Shown here: in pieces, positions 1-7,401 of the stretch | Layout of the letters: each line of letters begins with the position of its first letter | How positions within the stretch are numbered: the stretch's first letter is position 1 | NCBI GenBank assembly: GCA_017853735.1 | Contig: JAFMJA010000046.1 | Location: 1 to 13,754, forward strand | Reading direction: 5' to 3' | Length of the DNA stretch: 13,754 nt | Source: Burkholderiaceae bacterium | GTDB lineage: Bacteria; Pseudomonadota; Gammaproteobacteria; Burkholderiales; Burkholderiaceae_C | Notes under the pieces: generated by a model | Seen by the model: the letters and a program-made list of their open reading frames with translations, nothing else | Told to the model about the DNA's origin: nothing | The model's database searches: none | Program-made: the position numbers and the translations under genes

Positions 1-504
1 GCGGATGCTGCCGTCGTTGCAGCAGGTGTAACCGGCGACGCAATCCAGCGCGTTTTCTTTGGTCAGGTGGCGTGCTTTTTTGCCGATCACTACTGCCAGT
101 TCGGCTTCGTAATCGAGCTTGCTGGAGGCCTTGGGCCGGATGATTGGCTGCAGGTGTGCGCCCAGCGAGGTGGCGCCGCGTAGAAAGAAGCTGGGGTACT
201 CAGGGCGGGCATGGCCGCCTTCCTTGGCATGGTCGGCATAGTTCAGGCCCAGGCAGACCACCTTGCCAGGTCGGGGCACCAGGGGCAGGAAACGCACACC
301 CGCCATGGGCTTGATGGCAGTGGCAGCGGCACTGTCGGCCGCTTTCTTGGCCGCCGCCAGGCCACCGTCCATGGCCAGCAGGCTGGCCATGTCACGCGGC
401 AAGGATGGTGCAGCCAGTGAGAGGTCAACAAACTCTTTGGCGTCCTTGCTGGTAAGCACACCGATCTTGCTGTGGCCTTGTTCTTCGAAACTGATCAATC
501 GCAT
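1..504 (-). CDS. Fumarylacetoacetate hydrolase (FAH) family protein, 3' end outside the window
   Basis: This is the N-terminal 168 residues of a FAH-superfamily enzyme; the C-terminal part lies beyond the left edge. Visible family signatures are CLGLNYADHAKE at residues 84-95 and DYEAELAVVIGK at 131-142. E133 and E135 are the expected divalent-metal ligands and H92 lies in the active-site loop. The segment GYTCCNDGSIR (158-168) matches the conserved GYT-x-x-ND region. The ATG is preceded by an AGGAAG ribosome site. Members hydrolyse or decarboxylate C-C bonds of 2-oxo or acylpyruvate-type intermediates in aromatic and sugar-acid catabolism; the exact substrate cannot be read from the sequence. 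It lies 59 bases downstream of a Bug binding protein on the same strand, so co-transcription and a joint catabolic role are plausible but inferred. Confidence 0.9.
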   Translation of the reverse strand, partial: MRLISFEEQGHSKIGVLTSKDAKEFVDLSLAAPSLPRDMASLLAMDGGLAAAKKAADSAAATAIKPMAGVRFLPLVPRPGKVVCLGLNYADHAKEGGHARPEYPSFFLRGATSLGAHLQPIIRPKASSKLDYEAELAVVIGKKARHLTKENALDCVAGYTCCNDGSIR

Positions 505-563
505 GGTTCTTCCTGGTGATAAAAAAATAAGAGAAGTGGATCAAGCTAGGGATGGGTGAGCAG

Positions 564-1547
564 CTATTCGACTTTGGCGCCGGTGCTCTTGACCACTTCA
601 GCCCATTTGCTGACTTCATCGCGCAAAAATGCGCCGAACTGGGCAGAGGTGTTGCGGCTGGACTCCATGCCCAGGCTGACGAATTTTTCTTTCGATTCGG
701 GCAGCTCCATGGCCTTGTTGATTTCGGCATTGATGCGTTCCACCAGCGCAGGCGGCGTGCCGGCTGGTACAAACAGGCCCACCCAGGTGTAGTCGTCGAA
801 ATCCTTGTAGCCAAACTCGGTGATCGAGGGCACCTCAGGCAGCAGGGGGTTGCGTTTGGCACTGGTCACCGCAATGGCGCGCAGCTTGCCGGCCTTGATC
901 TGTGGCACAGCTGGCGGCATGGAGGTGGATGACATGGAGGTGTGGCCAGCCACTACTGCACCCACTGCCTGCGCTGGCTGGTAGGGTACATGCACGATAT
1001 CGACCTTGGCAGCGGCTTTCAAGCGCTCCATCGACAGGTGGGTGGTGGTGCCGATGCCCGAGGAGGCGTAGGTGAGTTTTTGGGTGCGGGCCAACTCGAC
1101 CAACTCCTTCAGGTCCTTGGCGGGGGTGTTGGGGTGAACGGTCAGGATGTTGGGCGTGCGTGGGCCGAGGGCCAGGGGCACAAAATCCTTGATCGGGTCG
1201 TAGCCGGCATTGGGGTAGAGCGAGGGGTTGACCGAATACGCCACGCTGTGCACCAGGATGGTGTAGCCGTCGGGTGCAGCGCGCTTGACCTGGCCGGTGG
1301 CAATATTGCCGCCCGCGCCGGGCTTGTTTTCAACCACAAAGCTGCCGCCGGTGATCTCGCCCAGCTTCTGCGCCACCACCCGGGCGATCACATCGGTAAA
1401 GGCGCCGGGGCCAAAGCCCACCACGATATTGACCGGCTTGGCCTTGGGCCAGTCGGCGCCGGCCTGGGCCCAGGCGCTGACACCAGACAAGAGGCAGGCA
1501 GTGGCCACGAGCGCGGCAAATAACGATCGGATGGGTGCTTGAGGCAT
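564..1547 (-). CDS. Bug family tripartite tricarboxylate transporter substrate-binding protein (TctC-like)
   Basis: A 327-residue periplasmic solute-binding protein of the usual Bug length. An N-terminal signal peptide (about residues 1-27, hydrophobic core LFAALVATACLLSGVSA ending AWA) is followed by the typical opening WPKAKPVNIVVGFGPG (33-48). The family ligand-loop signatures are present: GGNIATG (79-85), APDGYT (91-96), HVPYQP in place of the common HVPYKG, and a KAGKLRAIAVTS block. Bug proteins bind carboxylates or small amides in the periplasm; the ligand is not deducible here. The start has an AGGAG site about six bases upstream. No TctA or TctB membrane subunits are visible, which is common for the many orphan Bug genes of Burkholderiales. 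The following FAH-family gene suggests the ligand may feed its pathway (inference). Confidence 0.93.
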   Translation of the reverse strand: MPQAPIRSLFAALVATACLLSGVSAWAQAGADWPKAKPVNIVVGFGPGAFTDVIARVVAQKLGEITGGSFVVENKPGAGGNIATGQVKRAAPDGYTILVHSVAYSVNPSLYPNAGYDPIKDFVPLALGPRTPNILTVHPNTPAKDLKELVELARTQKLTYASSGIGTTTHLSMERLKAAAKVDIVHVPYQPAQAVGAVVAGHTSMSSTSMPPAVPQIKAGKLRAIAVTSAKRNPLLPEVPSITEFGYKDFDDYTWVGLFVPAGTPPALVERINAEINKAMELPESKEKFVSLGMESSRNTSAQFGAFLRDEVSKWAEVVKSTGAKVE

Positions 1548-1702
1548 GGTTGGTCTCCTGATGGTTTGTTATCGGGCTTTTGCCAAAGGCGACATGGTAA
1601 TCCCAAACTGTTCTCACCTGGCCCAATCCTGTTCGCAGCGGGTGCTGCTGCGGGCTGGCTCTTGGCTCACAATCTAGGCCTGTCACGATTGGATTGAGGC
1701 CA

Positions 1703-2158
1703 ATGAAAACCTTTCAGACCCTGCAGGAACTGCACCCTTTGGTAGGCCAGGAAGTGGCTGTGAGCGACTGGACCACCATCACCCAGGAACAGGTCAACCG
1801 GTTTGCCGATGCCACGGGCGATCACCAGTGGATCCATGTCGATCCCGAGCGCGCCAAGGCGGGGCCGTTTGGTGCGCCAATTGCCCATGGATTTCTCACC
1901 CTGTCGCTGCTGCCGATGTTTTTTGAGTCCGCTGTGCGCTTCGAGCAGACACGCATGGCGGTCAACTACGGCCTCAACCGGGTGCGCTTCATGGCACCAG
2001 TGCCGGTGGGCAGCCGCTTGCGCGCACGACTGGCCCTGCTCAAGTGTGAAGACATCGACAAGCAGGGCATCCAGATCACCTGGCAGGTCACGGTGGAGCG
2101 TGAGGGCGCTGCCAAGCCGGTGTGTGTGGCCGAATCGATTACCCGCCGTTATCCCTGA
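1703..2158 (+). CDS. MaoC-like (R)-specific enoyl-CoA hydratase family protein
   Basis: A 151-residue single hot-dog-fold protein. The hydratase-2 motif is clear: RFADATGDHQWIHVDPERA with the catalytic D40 and H45, followed by GPFGAPIAHGF, typical of MaoC dehydratases. Length and motif layout resemble the mycobacterial single-domain hydratase Rv0130 (HtdZ) and NodN-like proteins (recalled family knowledge, not searched). The likely reaction is reversible hydration of trans-2-enoyl-CoA to (R)-3-hydroxyacyl-CoA; chain length is unknown. I chose the ATG at 1703 (GAGG three bases upstream, rather close). An in-frame TTG at 1694 would add three residues. The gene diverges from the Bug gene across 155 bases and its last ten bases overlap the 3' end of trmL on the other strand. 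Confidence 0.9.
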   Translation: MKTFQTLQELHPLVGQEVAVSDWTTITQEQVNRFADATGDHQWIHVDPERAKAGPFGAPIAHGFLTLSLLPMFFESAVRFEQTRMAVNYGLNRVRFMAPVPVGSRLRARLALLKCEDIDKQGIQITWQVTVEREGAAKPVCVAESITRRYP

Positions 2159-2631
2159 GGGGTGTGGGTTCCGGCAAAACCGATTTGCCGCCACGCCTCA
2201 TACACCGTCACTGCCACCGCGTTGGACAGGTTCAGGCTGCGCTGGCCGGCCAGCATGGGTAGGCGTAACTGCTGTGGGGGTGCAATCGCTGAGCGCACTG
2301 TATCGGGTAGGCCGCGCGTCTCCGCGCCGAAGACCAGCCAGTCGCCCGGCTCGAAGCGGACCTGGTGCACTGAGCGGGTGCCCCGGGTGGTGAGCGCAAA
2401 CAGGCGCTCTGGGCGCGGTTGCATGGCCTCCACAAACTCGGCCCAGCTTGCATGGCGCTTGACCTCGGCATATTCGTGGTAATCCAGCCCGGCACGCCGC
2501 AGCTGCCGATCCTCCATGGCAAAGCCCAGCGGCTCGATCAGGTGCAGGTCGCAGCCGGTGTTGGCTGCCAGCCGGATCACATTGCCAGTGTTGGGCGGTA
2601 TTTCGGGCTCGACCAGAACGATGTGGAACAT
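2149..2631 (-). CDS. trmL: tRNA (cytidine(34)/uridine(34)-2'-O)-methyltransferase TrmL
   Basis: A 160-residue SPOUT-class (trefoil knot) methyltransferase of standard TrmL/YibK length. All three knot motifs are seen: EPEIPPNTGNVIRL (10-21), VFGAETRGLP (100-109) and the SAM-binding LAGQRSLNLSNAVAV (127-141). The known role is 2'-O-methylation of the wobble base C34/U34 of certain tRNA-Leu isoacceptors in the cytoplasm, acting as a dimer. It starts 29 bases after the comF stop codon on the same strand, so the two probably share a transcript. The ribosome site is weak. Its final ten bases overlap the end of the convergent MaoC gene. Identity is firm from motifs; the target tRNA is inferred from the family. 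Confidence 0.95.
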   Translation of the reverse strand: MFHIVLVEPEIPPNTGNVIRLAANTGCDLHLIEPLGFAMEDRQLRRAGLDYHEYAEVKRHASWAEFVEAMQPRPERLFALTTRGTRSVHQVRFEPGDWLVFGAETRGLPDTVRSAIAPPQQLRLPMLAGQRSLNLSNAVAVTVYEAWRQIGFAGTHTPQG

Positions 2632-2660
2632 GCCGGAATTGTCGCTGAGGGCAGGCAGGC

Positions 2661-3362
2661 TCAGGGCGAATCGGTGCGTGCCAGGACCATCCCGGTGATA
2701 TGGTCTGCTCCAGCCTCGCGCAGCGCCTGGGCAGCGGCAAACAGGGTGGCACCGCTGGTCATCACATCGTCGAGCAGGACCACCCGTTTGCCAGCCAGCT
2801 CGGCCACCCGCAGCGGGTCCACTGCAAATGCCTGCGCCAGATTGCGCAGTCTTTGTGCACGCGGCAAGGTGCTTTGCGGTGGGGTATGGCGCAAGCGCTG
2901 CAACAAGAAGGCGTCGGTCTTGGCGGGCGCCAGATGCCGGGCCAATTCCAGCGACTGGTTGAAGCCACGCTCGCGCAGGCGCTGCGGCGACAGCGGCAGC
3001 GGCAGCAGCCGATCACAGCGATCCAGGGCTAGCTCCACCCCCGGGGCGCTGCGCAGAATGCTCGCCAGAGTGCCAGCCATTGCAGGATTGGCGCCAAACT
3101 TCAGGCGAGCGATCAGCTCTGACCAAGGATAGGCATAAGGCAGTGCCGCCAGACACGCGTCCAGCGCAGGCGGCTCACGCAGGCACGCACCGCATTGGCT
3201 CACACCCTGTGGCACCGGCAGGGCGCAGCTGCGGCATCGCACCACCTGCGGGCTAAAGCAGGCTACGCAGTTCTGGCAAACAGGCTCGGAGGGCCAGGCA
3301 TGGCAAATTGCACAGCGGCTTGGCAGCCGCTTGGCAAGACCTTGCAGCAGGGCGCCCAGCAT
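2661..3362 (-). CDS. comF: ComF family protein (zinc finger plus phosphoribosyltransferase domain)
   Basis: A 233-residue protein with the two-part ComF layout. The N-terminus carries cysteine pairs C17/C20, C29/C32, C43/C46 and C57/C60, suitable for zinc binding. The C-terminal type I phosphoribosyltransferase-like domain has the family signature RLRERGFNQSLELA (128-141) and the PRPP-loop VVLLDDVMTSGAT (194-206). In naturally competent bacteria ComF/GntX proteins help move incoming single-stranded DNA inside the cell. In many non-competent species the role is uncertain, so competence should not be assumed from this gene alone. It lies upstream of trmL, 29 bases apart, and only 36 bases from the divergent methyltransferase gene, so promoter elements of the two must overlap coding sequence. 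No strong ribosome site is seen at the ATG. Confidence 0.92.
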   Translation of the reverse strand: MLGALLQGLAKRLPSRCAICHAWPSEPVCQNCVACFSPQVVRCRSCALPVPQGVSQCGACLREPPALDACLAALPYAYPWSELIARLKFGANPAMAGTLASILRSAPGVELALDRCDRLLPLPLSPQRLRERGFNQSLELARHLAPAKTDAFLLQRLRHTPPQSTLPRAQRLRNLAQAFAVDPLRVAELAGKRVVLLDDVMTSGATLFAAAQALREAGADHITGMVLARTDSP

Positions 3363-3398
3363 CGGATCACTATACTCGCCAGTCCCCGTCGATGCATC

Positions 3399-4292
3399 AT
3401 GAGCTCAGAGCGCCCCCCCACACTTGACGCCACCGCTGCAGAGCGCTGGCTGCAGCGCCCGCACCAGGAGTCTGCCTGGCTCCACGAGGAGGTGGCCAGG
3501 CGCATGGTTGATCGGCTCGGATGGATCCGGCTGCAACCAGCAAGCTGGATGCACTGGGAGCCTTTGCTGGGTGGCCGGCAGGCCCATGCGGCGCTGCGTG
3601 CGCGTTATCCCCGTGCCAGCGCCTTGGTCGGCGGTCATGAGGTCAGCCAGGACTGGGCGATGCTGGCCCCCAGGCGGCCCTGGTGGCATCCCTTGGCCTG
3701 GCGCCAATCAGCTCCAGCACAGCCAGATCCGAAGGGCGTGGAGATGCTGTGGGCGAATATGGCTCTGCACATGGCAGCAGATCCGCAGGCGCTGATTGAG
3801 CGCTGGCATCAACAACTGGCTGTGGGGGGCTTTCTGATGTTCTCCTGCCTGGGCCCGGACAGTCTGCATGAATTTCGAACGCTTTACGCAGCGCTGGGCT
3901 GGCCGCCCCCCGCCCATGAATTCACCGACATGCATGACTGGGGCGATATGCTGGTGCAGGCCGGCTTTGCGGAGCCGGTCATGGACATGGAGCGCATTGA
4001 ACTGAGCTTTGCCACGCCTGAGCGCTTGCTGCAGGAGCTGCGTGGCCTGGGGCGCAACCTGCACCCCGGGCGCTTTGCGGCATTGCGGTCTCGCCGCTGG
4101 CTTTCGTCATTGCACCAGGCCCTGTTGCAACTGCCCAGAACAGATCAAGGGCAGCTGAAACTGACTTTCGAGGTGATTTATGGGCACGCCTTCAAGCCGG
4201 CACCTCGTTTCGCCATGAAAGAGCAGACCGTGCTGCCACTGGAACAACTGCGCGAGTCGCTGCGCCGCGACAAGCCCGATCCCAGCCGCTGA
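3399..4292 (+). CDS. BioC-like SAM-dependent methyltransferase with a degenerate motif I
   Basis: A 297-residue protein. The central and C-terminal part resembles BioC (malonyl-ACP O-methyltransferase, biotin synthesis): EMLWANMALHMAADPQALIERW (about 115-136), the post-motif strand GGFLMFSCLGPDSLHEFR, then a BioC-like region with FTDMHDWGDML and a late LKLTFEVIYGHAFKP block. The expected glycine-rich SAM motif I (consensus D-x-G-C/A-G-x-G) is absent: the corresponding region reads WEPLLGGRQAHAALRARYP. Start at ATG 3399 (MSSERPP) was chosen because the upstream open frame runs antisense through comF. No clear Shine-Dalgarno is seen. No other biotin genes are nearby. It could be an active variant, a BioC relative with another substrate, or a non-catalytic paralogue; function is uncertain. 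Confidence 0.8.
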   Translation: MSSERPPTLDATAAERWLQRPHQESAWLHEEVARRMVDRLGWIRLQPASWMHWEPLLGGRQAHAALRARYPRASALVGGHEVSQDWAMLAPRRPWWHPLAWRQSAPAQPDPKGVEMLWANMALHMAADPQALIERWHQQLAVGGFLMFSCLGPDSLHEFRTLYAALGWPPPAHEFTDMHDWGDMLVQAGFAEPVMDMERIELSFATPERLLQELRGLGRNLHPGRFAALRSRRWLSSLHQALLQLPRTDQGQLKLTFEVIYGHAFKPAPRFAMKEQTVLPLEQLRESLRRDKPDPSR

Positions 4293-4330
4293 ATGCTGAA
4301 TCGGTCCGGACTGATAGCGCCCGGGGTACC

Positions 4331-4349
4331 TTGGACGCTCGGCTACAAT
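4331..4349 (+). promoter_or_regulatory. Candidate promoter of the coxB operon
   Basis: The gap between the methyltransferase stop and coxB (122 bases) contains a good -10-like hexamer TACAAT at 4344-4349. A TTGGAC at 4331-4336 looks like a -35 box but lies only 7 bases away, too close for a standard sigma-70 pair. The -10 is therefore the main evidence, and the true -35 may be weak or activator-dependent. Transcription from here would give a leader of about 60 bases. This is inference from sequence. Confidence 0.3.
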
Positions 4350-4414
4350 CGCGGGTTGAATTAATCCCGTGGCTTGAAAAGACCTTGAACCAATAAGGCA
4401 ATGAAGAAGTGAAC

Positions 4415-5593
4415 ATGATGAAACACATCTCCGACAAAGTGACTTCGCTGCTGCTTGCAGCAGGTGCATGGGCCGGCACTGCGGCATTCTCAGTGGCCCA
4501 GGCAGTCAACGACCTGCCGGGCGGCCCGGCGGTCAACCAGCTCAACCTGCATCCTCCGGTGACCAAGATTGCCCAGGATATTTACGGGCTCAATATCTTC
4601 ATGCTGGTGTTGTGCACAGTCATTTTTGTGCTGGTGTTTGGGGTGATGTTCTATTCAATCTTCAAGCACCGCAAGTCACTTGGCCACAAGCCGGCCAGTT
4701 TTCATGAGTCGGTTACGGTCGAGGTGATCTGGACCATCGTGCCCTTCATCATCGTGATTTTGATGGCCCTGCCGGCCACCAAGACCATCGTGGCCATGAA
4801 GGACACCAGCAACGCAGACCTCACCATCAAGGCCACCGGCTACCAGTGGAAGTGGGGCTACGACTACATCAAAGGTGAGGGCGAGGGCATCGGCTTTTTG
4901 TCCACCCTCGACTCTGATCACCGCGCCATGTCCAATTCGGGCAACCCACCACCCACCGACAATTACCTGTTGAAAGTGGACAACCCGCTGGTGGTGCCTG
5001 TGGACAAAAAAGTCCGCATCATCACCACCGCCAATGATGTGATCCATGCCTTCATGGTGCCTGCATTTGGCATCAAGCAGGATGCCATTCCCGGCTTTGT
5101 GCGCGACACCTGGTTCCGTGCCGAGAAGACTGGCGATTTCTATGGCCAGTGTGCCGAGCTGTGCGGCAAGGAACATGCCTACATGCCCATCCATGTGAAA
5201 GTGCTGTCGGCAGAGGACTACGCCAAATGGGTGGCCGGCAAGCAAAAGGAAATGGCCGCCCAGGCTGATGACCCGAACAAGGTCTGGACGCTGGATGACT
5301 TGGCCAAACGCGGTGAGAAAGTCTATGCCGCCAACTGTGCAGCCTGCCATCAGGCCAATGGCAAGGGTGCTGGCCCGATCAAGGCGCTGGATGGTTCGGC
5401 CATTGTGCTCGATGCCGACAAGGGCAAGCAGATTGGGATCATGTTGGCCGGTGCGGGCAACGGTGCCATGCCGGCTTGGAAGCAGTTGAGCGATACCGAG
5501 ATTGCCGCTGTTGTGACCTTTACCAAGAACAACTGGTCCAACAAGACCGGCCAGTTGGTTCAGCCTGCCGACATCAAGACGGCGCGTAAATAA
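4415..5593 (+). CDS. coxB: Cytochrome c oxidase subunit II with fused cytochrome c domain
   Basis: A 392-residue subunit II of an aa3-type oxidase, receiving electrons and passing them through CuA to subunit I. Order of parts: signal peptide (1-30, ending SVAQA), membrane helices at about 58-83 and 103-127, the aromatic electron-entry patch YQWKWGYDY (143-151), and a cupredoxin CuA domain with ligands H211, C246, E248, C250, H254 and M257. The C-terminal cytochrome c domain has CAACH (C308, C311, H312) and a likely axial M352 in NGAMPAW. The C-terminal haem domain makes it longer than plain subunit II. The start was set at ATG 4415, with GAAGAAG (4403-4409) as ribosome site; GTG 4409 and ATG 4418 are alternatives. 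It leads the cox operon, 45 bases before coxA. Confidence 0.96.
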   Translation: MMKHISDKVTSLLLAAGAWAGTAAFSVAQAVNDLPGGPAVNQLNLHPPVTKIAQDIYGLNIFMLVLCTVIFVLVFGVMFYSIFKHRKSLGHKPASFHESVTVEVIWTIVPFIIVILMALPATKTIVAMKDTSNADLTIKATGYQWKWGYDYIKGEGEGIGFLSTLDSDHRAMSNSGNPPPTDNYLLKVDNPLVVPVDKKVRIITTANDVIHAFMVPAFGIKQDAIPGFVRDTWFRAEKTGDFYGQCAELCGKEHAYMPIHVKVLSAEDYAKWVAGKQKEMAAQADDPNKVWTLDDLAKRGEKVYAANCAACHQANGKGAGPIKALDGSAIVLDADKGKQIGIMLAGAGNGAMPAWKQLSDTEIAAVVTFTKNNWSNKTGQLVQPADIKTARK

Positions 5594-5638
5594 ACCCAGC
5601 CGTCTACCGATTCAAGAAGTACTGCAAAGGAAATCAAG

Positions 5639-7258
5639 ATGAGCGCTGTTCTAGACCATCATCACGATCATGCCCACGACGACCACCACCATGCCCCCTC
5701 GGGATGGCGGCGCTGGGTCTATGCCACCAACCACAAAGACATTGGCACGCTGTATCTGCTGTTTGCCTTCGCCATGTTCATGTTCGGGGGCGTCCTGGCG
5801 CTGGGCATCCGGACTGAACTGTTCCGTCCTGGCCTGCAGATCGTGAATCCTGAGCTGTTCAACCAGCTCACCACCATGCACGGACTGATCATGGTGTTCG
5901 GTGCCATCATGCCGGCCTTTGTGGGCTTTGCCAACTGGATGATTCCCATCCAGATCGGTGCGCCGGACATGGCTTTTGCGCGCATGAACAACCTGAGCTT
6001 CTGGTTGCTGATCCCCGCCGGCCTGTTGATTGTGATGTCCTTCTTCATGCCTGGTGGCGCCCCCGCTGCGGGCTGGACTCTGTATGCGCCCTTGACGCTG
6101 CAGATGGGCCCCTCGATGGACTCTGCCATTTTCGCCCTGCACATCCTGGGCGCCTCGTCGATCATGGGCTCGATCAACATCATCGTGACCATCCTCAATA
6201 TGCGGGCGCCTGGCATGACACTGATGAAGATGCCGCTGTTTTCCTGGACCTGGCTGATCACCGCCTATCTGCTGATCGCGGTGATGCCGGTGCTGGCTGG
6301 CGCCATCACCATGACCCTGACCGACCGCCACTTCGGCACCTCCTTCTTCAACCCGGCTGCTGGCGGTGACCCGGTGATGTTTCAGCACATCTTCTGGTTC
6401 TTCGGCCATCCCGAGGTCTACATCATGATCTTGCCGGCTTTCGGCATCATCAGCCAGGTGGTACCGGCGTTTGCCCGCAAAAAGCTATTTGGCTATGCCT
6501 CCATGGTCTACGCCACTGCCTCGATTGCCATCCTGTCCTTCATTGTGTGGGCGCACCACATGTTTACCACCGGCATGCCAGTGGTTGGCCAGCTGTATTT
6601 CATGTACGCCACCATGCTGATTGCCGTGCCCACCGCGGTGAAGATCTTCAACTGGATTGCCACCATGTGGCGTGGCTCGATGACCTTCGAGACCCCGATG
6701 CTGTGGGCGATTGGCTTCATCTTCGTGTTCACCATGGGCGGCTTCACCGGCCTGATCCCGGCGATTGCCCCGATCGACATCCAGATCCAGGACACCTATT
6801 TCATCGTGGCCCACTTCCACTATGTGCTGGTGGCTGGCTCGCTTTTTGCCATGTTCGCCGGCTTCTACTATTGGGCGCCCAAGTGGACTGGCGTGATGTA
6901 CAACGAGGCGCGCGGCAAGATCCATTTCTGGTGGTCGCTGATCTCCTTCAACATCACCTTCTTCCCGATGCACTTCCTGGGACTGGCCGGCATGCCGCGT
7001 CGCTACGCCGACTACCCCATGCAGTTTGCCGACTTCAATGCCATCGCTTCGGTGGGAGCCTTCCTGTTTGGCTTTGCCCAGGTTTACTTCTTCTTCTTTG
7101 TGGTTCTGCCGGTGATGCGTGGCAAAGGCGAAAAAGCAGCTCAAAATCCCTGGGAGGGCGCCGAGGGCCTGGAGTGGGAATTGCCTTCGCCGGCACCCTA
7201 CCACTCATTCTCCAGCCCGCCCAAGCTCAATGCCAGCGCCACCAAGGTGATTGGCTAA
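5639..7258 (+). CDS. coxA: Cytochrome c oxidase subunit I (aa3 type, A1 family)
   Basis: The 539-residue catalytic subunit, with twelve expected membrane helices, reduces O2 to water and pumps protons. Metal ligands are all present: H81 and H394 for low-spin haem a, H392 for haem a3, and H257, H306 and H307 for CuB. Y261 in GHPEVY is the residue cross-linked to a CuB histidine. E259 in the same motif and D110 in IGAPDMAFARMNN define an A1-type D-channel; K335 in AVPTAVKIFNW marks the K-channel. An unusual histidine-rich cytoplasmic start, HHHDHAHDDHHH (7-18), precedes the conserved WVYATNHKDIGTLY. A strong AAAGGAAA site (5626-5633) precedes the ATG. Directly downstream are a small membrane ORF and the CuB-inserting chaperone gene ctaG. 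Confidence 0.98.
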   Translation: MSAVLDHHHDHAHDDHHHAPSGWRRWVYATNHKDIGTLYLLFAFAMFMFGGVLALGIRTELFRPGLQIVNPELFNQLTTMHGLIMVFGAIMPAFVGFANWMIPIQIGAPDMAFARMNNLSFWLLIPAGLLIVMSFFMPGGAPAAGWTLYAPLTLQMGPSMDSAIFALHILGASSIMGSINIIVTILNMRAPGMTLMKMPLFSWTWLITAYLLIAVMPVLAGAITMTLTDRHFGTSFFNPAAGGDPVMFQHIFWFFGHPEVYIMILPAFGIISQVVPAFARKKLFGYASMVYATASIAILSFIVWAHHMFTTGMPVVGQLYFMYATMLIAVPTAVKIFNWIATMWRGSMTFETPMLWAIGFIFVFTMGGFTGLIPAIAPIDIQIQDTYFIVAHFHYVLVAGSLFAMFAGFYYWAPKWTGVMYNEARGKIHFWWSLISFNITFFPMHFLGLAGMPRRYADYPMQFADFNAIASVGAFLFGFAQVYFFFFVVLPVMRGKGEKAAQNPWEGAEGLEWELPSPAPYHSFSSPPKLNASATKVIG

Positions 7259-7283
7259 AGGCACAGAGCTGGACGCTGAAGTG

Positions 7284-7394
7284 ATGGACAAAGAGACGCA
7301 AAAAAAAGGCAACCTGCGAATGGCGCTGATCCTGCTGACCGTGGTGATTGCCTTCTTTGTCGGTTTCATGTTCAGGATGGCGTTTTTGCGCTGA
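7284..7394 (+). CDS. Small single-helix protein between coxA and ctaG (cytochrome oxidase small assembly protein-like)
   Basis: A 36-residue open frame with a charged N-terminus (MDKETQKKGNLR), one hydrophobic segment at about 13-30 (MALILLTVVIAFFVGFMF) and a short basic tail (RMAFLR). It sits 25 bases after the coxA stop and 7 bases before the ctaG start, on the same strand. Tiny proteins annotated as 'cytochrome oxidase small assembly protein' are known at this position in Burkholderiales (recalled, not searched). Only position and the membrane helix support a role in oxidase assembly or as a small accessory subunit. A GTG directly before the ATG (7281) is an alternative start. The ribosome site is weak, so translation may be coupled to coxA. 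Confidence 0.75.
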   Translation: MDKETQKKGNLRMALILLTVVIAFFVGFMFRMAFLR

Positions 7395-7401
7395 CGGTTG
7401 T

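Noticed and set aside
3371..3376. TATACT hexamer between comF and the methyltransferase gene as a -10 box
   Set aside because: No -35-like hexamer lies at a usual distance (TTGCAG is 23 bases away), and the 36-base gap makes the assignment ambiguous for either strand.
3195..3398. Upstream extension of the BioC-like methyltransferase by 68 residues
   Set aside because: Most of it runs antisense through comF and has no family similarity; the MSSERPP start at 3399 fits better.
5651..6409. A 252-residue minus-strand frame opposite coxA
   Set aside because: Its composition is biased toward H, Q, G and R as expected for the antisense of a hydrophobic membrane protein, and coxA itself is certain.
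7348..7401. Upstream extension of ctaG by 18 residues
   Set aside because: It overlaps the small membrane gene in another frame and lacks the CtaG N-terminal pattern, which begins at 7402.
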